Shown: in pieces, positions 61,317 through 64,000 of the stretch
Layout: every line of letters begins with the position of its first letter
Numbering within the stretch: the stretch's first letter is position 1
Assembly (NCBI RefSeq): GCF_002165575.1
Contig: NZ_MXQF01000006.1
Span: 1 to 64,000 of the forward strand
DNA from: Pseudoalteromonas sp. A601
GTDB lineage: Bacteria > Pseudomonadota > Gammaproteobacteria > Enterobacterales > Alteromonadaceae
Direction of reading: 5' to 3'
Length of the DNA: 64,000 bases
Notes under the pieces: model-generated
Told to the model about the DNA's origin: nothing
What the model saw: the letters and a program-made list of their open reading frames with translations, nothing else
Database searches by the model: none
Program-made: the position numbers and the translations under genes

Positions 61317-62180
61317 TTAAACCTGTGCTGCGCTTATTTCAAGCAATTGTTTTTCAATAGCCATTTGATGATGTATTACCTCTCCAATCATGATCAAGGT
61401 AGGGCCTGTGAGGTTTGCAGTTGCTGATTTATTGGCGATATCTTCAAACGTTCCACTAATTACTTGTTGGCTTGCGGTTGTGACTTGCTCTAGTAAAGCA
61501 ATGGGGGTGTTTATTGGCCAACCTACAGAGCATAAACCATCTACTAACTGAGATAGGCGGCCTAAACCCATGTAAACAACTAAAGTTGGATTGTCTTGAT
61601 TAGGCAGGTGATGATAATTTTCCCATTTTGGCTGTTGTTTTGGGTCTGCAAACTGTGCTGTCATAAAGGTAACACTACGGGCAACCCCACGTGCTGTAAG
61701 AGGGATACCTGTGTAAGCAGATGCTGCACATGCGGTAGTTACACCCGGCACTATGGCAAAGGGAATATTATGCTCTGCAAGGGCATCAGCTTCTTCATTA
61801 ACGCGGGCAAAAATACTTGGGTCGCCCCCTTTTAACCGAATGACTGTATGTCCCTGCTGAGCATAGTTAACTAATAACTTACTTATATTAGCTTGTTGCA
61901 TTGAGTGTTTGTTAGCACGCTTGCCAACAAAGACCCGTTGTGCGTTTTCAGGAAGAGTACGCAGCAGCTCAACCGAGACTAACCAATCGTATAAAATAAC
62001 ATCGGCACTTTCAATTAACCGCTGCGCTTTAACTGTGATCAGTTCTGGATCGCCAGGTCCTGCTCCAATTAAATAGACATGACCTTGCTTTTGGCGGGTT
62101 TTAGATTGATTAAATGGTTTGCTGATCAAATTAGCTAACCAGTTTGATTCTGACCCCATAAAATAAGAAAGTACACTCAT
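61317..62180 (-). CDS. cobA: Uroporphyrinogen-III C-methyltransferase
   Basis: The 287-residue SUMT methylates uroporphyrinogen III at C2 and C7 using S-adenosylmethionine, the first step to sirohaem, the cofactor of NirB. Visible features are VYLIGAGPGDPELITVKA, ADVILYDWLVS, FVGKRANKHSMQQ, VIRLKGGDPSIFAR and VPGVTTACAASAYTGIPLTARG. A 30-residue N-terminal extension precedes the domain. It is the last gene of the nirB-nirD-cobA unit, 21 bases after nirD. Confidence 0.95.
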   Translation of the reverse strand: MSVLSYFMGSESNWLANLISKPFNQSKTRQKQGHVYLIGAGPGDPELITVKAQRLIESADVILYDWLVSVELLRTLPENAQRVFVGKRANKHSMQQANISKLLVNYAQQGHTVIRLKGGDPSIFARVNEEADALAEHNIPFAIVPGVTTACAASAYTGIPLTARGVARSVTFMTAQFADPKQQPKWENYHHLPNQDNPTLVVYMGLGRLSQLVDGLCSVGWPINTPIALLEQVTTASQQVISGTFEDIANKSATANLTGPTLIMIGEVIHHQMAIEKQLLEISAAQV

Positions 62181-62201
62181 AAGTTTTCCCTAAACAATTA
62201 A

Positions 62202-62558
62202 CTAAGCTGCGCTAGTTTGCTCTGCACAGACTTGTGCTTGGACAAATACACGGTCGTTTTCAATTTTGACGGGGTACGTTGCAACACAAACATCGCTTTG
62301 TTCTATACATTGCCCTGTTTGAAGGCAAAAATGCTGTTTATATAACGGAGAGGCGACAACTAGCGAGTTTTGCATACTGCCGATAATGCCCCGAGATAAA
62401 ACATTGGCATCACCGATAGGGTCATAGTTATTGATGGCAAAAACCGCTGCTGGCTCTTGTGGAATATAGAATAAAGCGATTTGTGTATTCTCAACTAATG
62501 CACATACGCCGCTGTCTGCTACTAGATCATCAATTGATGCGATATCATGCCACAACAT
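62202..62558 (-). CDS. nirD: Nitrite reductase small subunit NirD
   Basis: From ATG 62558 (MLWHDIASIDDLV, 118 residues) the protein has the Rieske-like NirD fold: CALVENTQIALFYIP, VFAINNYDPIGDANVLSRGIIG and CLQTGQCIE, without the Cys-His pairs of a true Rieske cluster. It is the partner of NirB in NADH-dependent assimilatory nitrite reduction. The start overlaps the end of nirB by 14 bases; nine further upstream codons are open but not conserved. Confidence 0.9.
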   Translation of the reverse strand: MLWHDIASIDDLVADSGVCALVENTQIALFYIPQEPAAVFAINNYDPIGDANVLSRGIIGSMQNSLVVASPLYKQHFCLQTGQCIEQSDVCVATYPVKIENDRVFVQAQVCAEQTSAA

Positions 62559-64000
62559 TGTCTTGCTCCTTTTCAATTTCAACAACTGGGATTAACTGCT
62601 CGGTACTACGCGAATGGTTTCGTTTTTCTGATTTTGTTGCCGGGCGGATTTGGTTCCGCTCTTGGACAAACAAAATATTACTGTCTTGCTCTGGGCTATT
62701 TACAAATTGGCGGAAGCGTTTGACAGCTGTTTGGCTTTCAATTGTGGTTTTCCATTCACATTGATAGGTCGCTACTACATGCTCCATTTGTGCTTCAAGC
62801 TCGGAACAAATATTTAAGCTGTCTTCGATAACAACTTTACGTAAATAGTCTAAACCTCCTTCAAGGTTTTCCATCCACACAGATGTACGTTGTAGTTTGT
62901 CTGCTGTTTTAATGTAAAACATGAGTATGCGGTCAATATAGGTGATCAGCGTTTGCGTATCGAGATCAGTGGCAAATAAGTCAGCATGGCGTGGACGCAT
63001 GCCGCCATTACCACACACATAGAGGTTCCAGCCATTTTCAGTGGCAATTACACCAATATCTTTACTTTGTGCTTCAGCGCATTCACGGGTACAGCCAGAT
63101 ACGGCCATTTTAATTTTATGTGGTGATCGTAAGCCCTTGTAGCGATTTTCAATGTCTATCGCTTGGCCAACACTGTCTTGTACGCCATAACGGCACCATG
63201 TACTGCCAACACAGGATTTAACCGTACGCAAGGATTTACCATAGGCGTGGCCTGTTTCGAAGCCAACATCAATCAGCTTTTGCCAAATGATTGGCAGGTG
63301 CTCAAGGCGGGCGCCGAATAAATCAATACGCTGACCACCTGTAATTTTACAGTACAGATTAAACTCTTGTGCTACCTCCCCAAGAACAATGAGTTTATCT
63401 GGTGTGATCTCGCCTGCTGCAATTCGTGGAACAACTGAGTATGAGCCATCTTTTTGCATATTAGCTAAGAAGGTATCATTGGTATCTTGTAAGCCAACAT
63501 GGGGTTTATTGAGAATGAAATCATTCCATGTTGCCGCTAATATGTTAGCCGCTGCTGGTTTGCAAATATCACAACCTTTACCTTGACCAAACTTGTTCAG
63601 TAGGTCATCAAAAGTTTTGATGCCATCAACTTTTACGAGGTGCATCAATTCTTGACGAGAGTAGGCGAAGTGTTCACAAATGTGATTGTTAACTTCAACC
63701 CCGCGAGACTCTAATTCTTGATCAACCACTGTTTTTAGTAATGCGGCACATCCGCCACAGCCACTAGCAGCTTTTGTACAACTTTTAACTTCGCCCAGCT
63801 CACAGGCACCCCCATCAATGGCGCTGATGATGTCGCCCTTACTGACATTGTGGCAAGAGCAAATCGTTGCGGCATCTGGAAGTGCTGAACTAGAAAGTGT
63901 TGGAGCGTCACCAGTTACTGGTAAAATTAAACATTCAGGGTTTTCTGGTAGGGTCATGTCGTTCAACATGTATTGCAGTAATGTATCGTAATCACTGGTA
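62545..64000 (-). CDS. nirB: Nitrite reductase large subunit NirB, C-terminal part
   Basis: The frame continues off the right edge (the visible part starts TSDYDTLLQYM), so the N-terminal FAD/NADH domain is missing. Visible are a BFD-like [2Fe-2S] domain (ICSCHNV, SGCGGC), the ferredoxin-like half domain, and the sirohaem/[4Fe-4S] domain (TVKSCVGSTWCRYG, KMAVSGCTRECAEAQSKDIG, CGNGG). It reduces nitrite to ammonium in the cytoplasm with electrons from NADH. The CXXXXXC and CXXXC cluster ligands are intact. The NirB C-terminus overlaps nirD. Confidence 0.95.
   Translation of the reverse strand, partial: TSDYDTLLQYMLNDMTLPENPECLILPVTGDAPTLSSSALPDAATICSCHNVSKGDIISAIDGGACELGEVKSCTKAASGCGGCAALLKTVVDQELESRGVEVNNHICEHFAYSRQELMHLVKVDGIKTFDDLLNKFGQGKGCDICKPAAANILAATWNDFILNKPHVGLQDTNDTFLANMQKDGSYSVVPRIAAGEITPDKLIVLGEVAQEFNLYCKITGGQRIDLFGARLEHLPIIWQKLIDVGFETGHAYGKSLRTVKSCVGSTWCRYGVQDSVGQAIDIENRYKGLRSPHKIKMAVSGCTRECAEAQSKDIGVIATENGWNLYVCGNGGMRPRHADLFATDLDTQTLITYIDRILMFYIKTADKLQRTSVWMENLEGGLDYLRKVVIEDSLNICSELEAQMEHVVATYQCEWKTTIESQTAVKRFRQFVNSPEQDSNILFVQERNQIRPATKSEKRNHSRSTEQLIPVVEIEKEQDNVVA

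Noticed and set aside
1..64000. CRISPR arrays and an integron integrase
   Set aside because: I saw no regularly spaced direct repeats and no tyrosine-recombinase gene in any frame.

Overview
The window looks like a chromosomal segment of a marine gammaproteobacterium of the Alteromonadales, most likely Pseudoalteromonas or a close relative. This is inferred from the AT-rich DNA, the abundance of TonB-dependent receptors, the gene order rnm-yciO-scpA divergent from trpE-G-D-CF-B-A, and a MesD/MesX methionine synthase pair. No rRNA, tRNA or CRISPR array was seen.

Region 1 (1-14.1 kb) is accessory DNA: an integron-type gene-cassette array without an integrase in view. Single genes or gene pairs lie between attC sites, and the 7-bp core at each cassette start is mirrored at that cassette's end. 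The array is broken by debris: a 146-bp miniature inverted-repeat element sitting exactly in an attC core, two related element ends at other cassette starts, three remnants of group IIC-attC introns, one intact and one decayed REP-type (RAYT) transposase, and a large TonB-dependent receptor. Cassette products include a protein with a HEPN-like motif, a lipoprotein hydrolase, a glycine-zipper/membrane-protein pair and other small membrane or lipoproteins.

Region 2 (14.2-32.1 kb) is mostly metabolism and envelope: a Fur-type siderophore receptor with a divergent lipoprotein hydrolase, a deiodinase-like thioredoxin-fold protein, folate-independent methionine synthase MesD with MesX behind a tandem MetJ site, transporters, PepSY-PhoP-PhoQ-LprI, YciI, YciB, HU and a DJ-1/PfpI protein.

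Region 3 (32.1-43.1 kb) holds the complete trp operon behind what reads as two tandem attenuators, each with its own Trp-Trp-Trp leader peptide and terminator. Divergent from it are rnm, yciO and scpA. A second short cassette locus (41.8-43.1 kb) lies where scpB would be expected.

Region 4 (43.3-56.8 kb) contains cytochrome b561/YceI, a periplasmic binding protein, and an uncharacterised cluster (alpha/beta hydrolase, acetoacetate-decarboxylase-like protein, FAD oxidoreductase, TonB receptor, 7TM hybrid kinase). It is followed by an isocitrate dehydrogenase with altered cofactor-binding positions.

Region 5 (56.8-64 kb) is assimilatory nitrate/nitrite metabolism: a NasR-like antiterminator, a structured leader, a FocA/NirC channel, a fused PP2C phosphatase/Ser-Thr kinase, and convergent nirB-nirD-cobA, with nirB running off the right edge.
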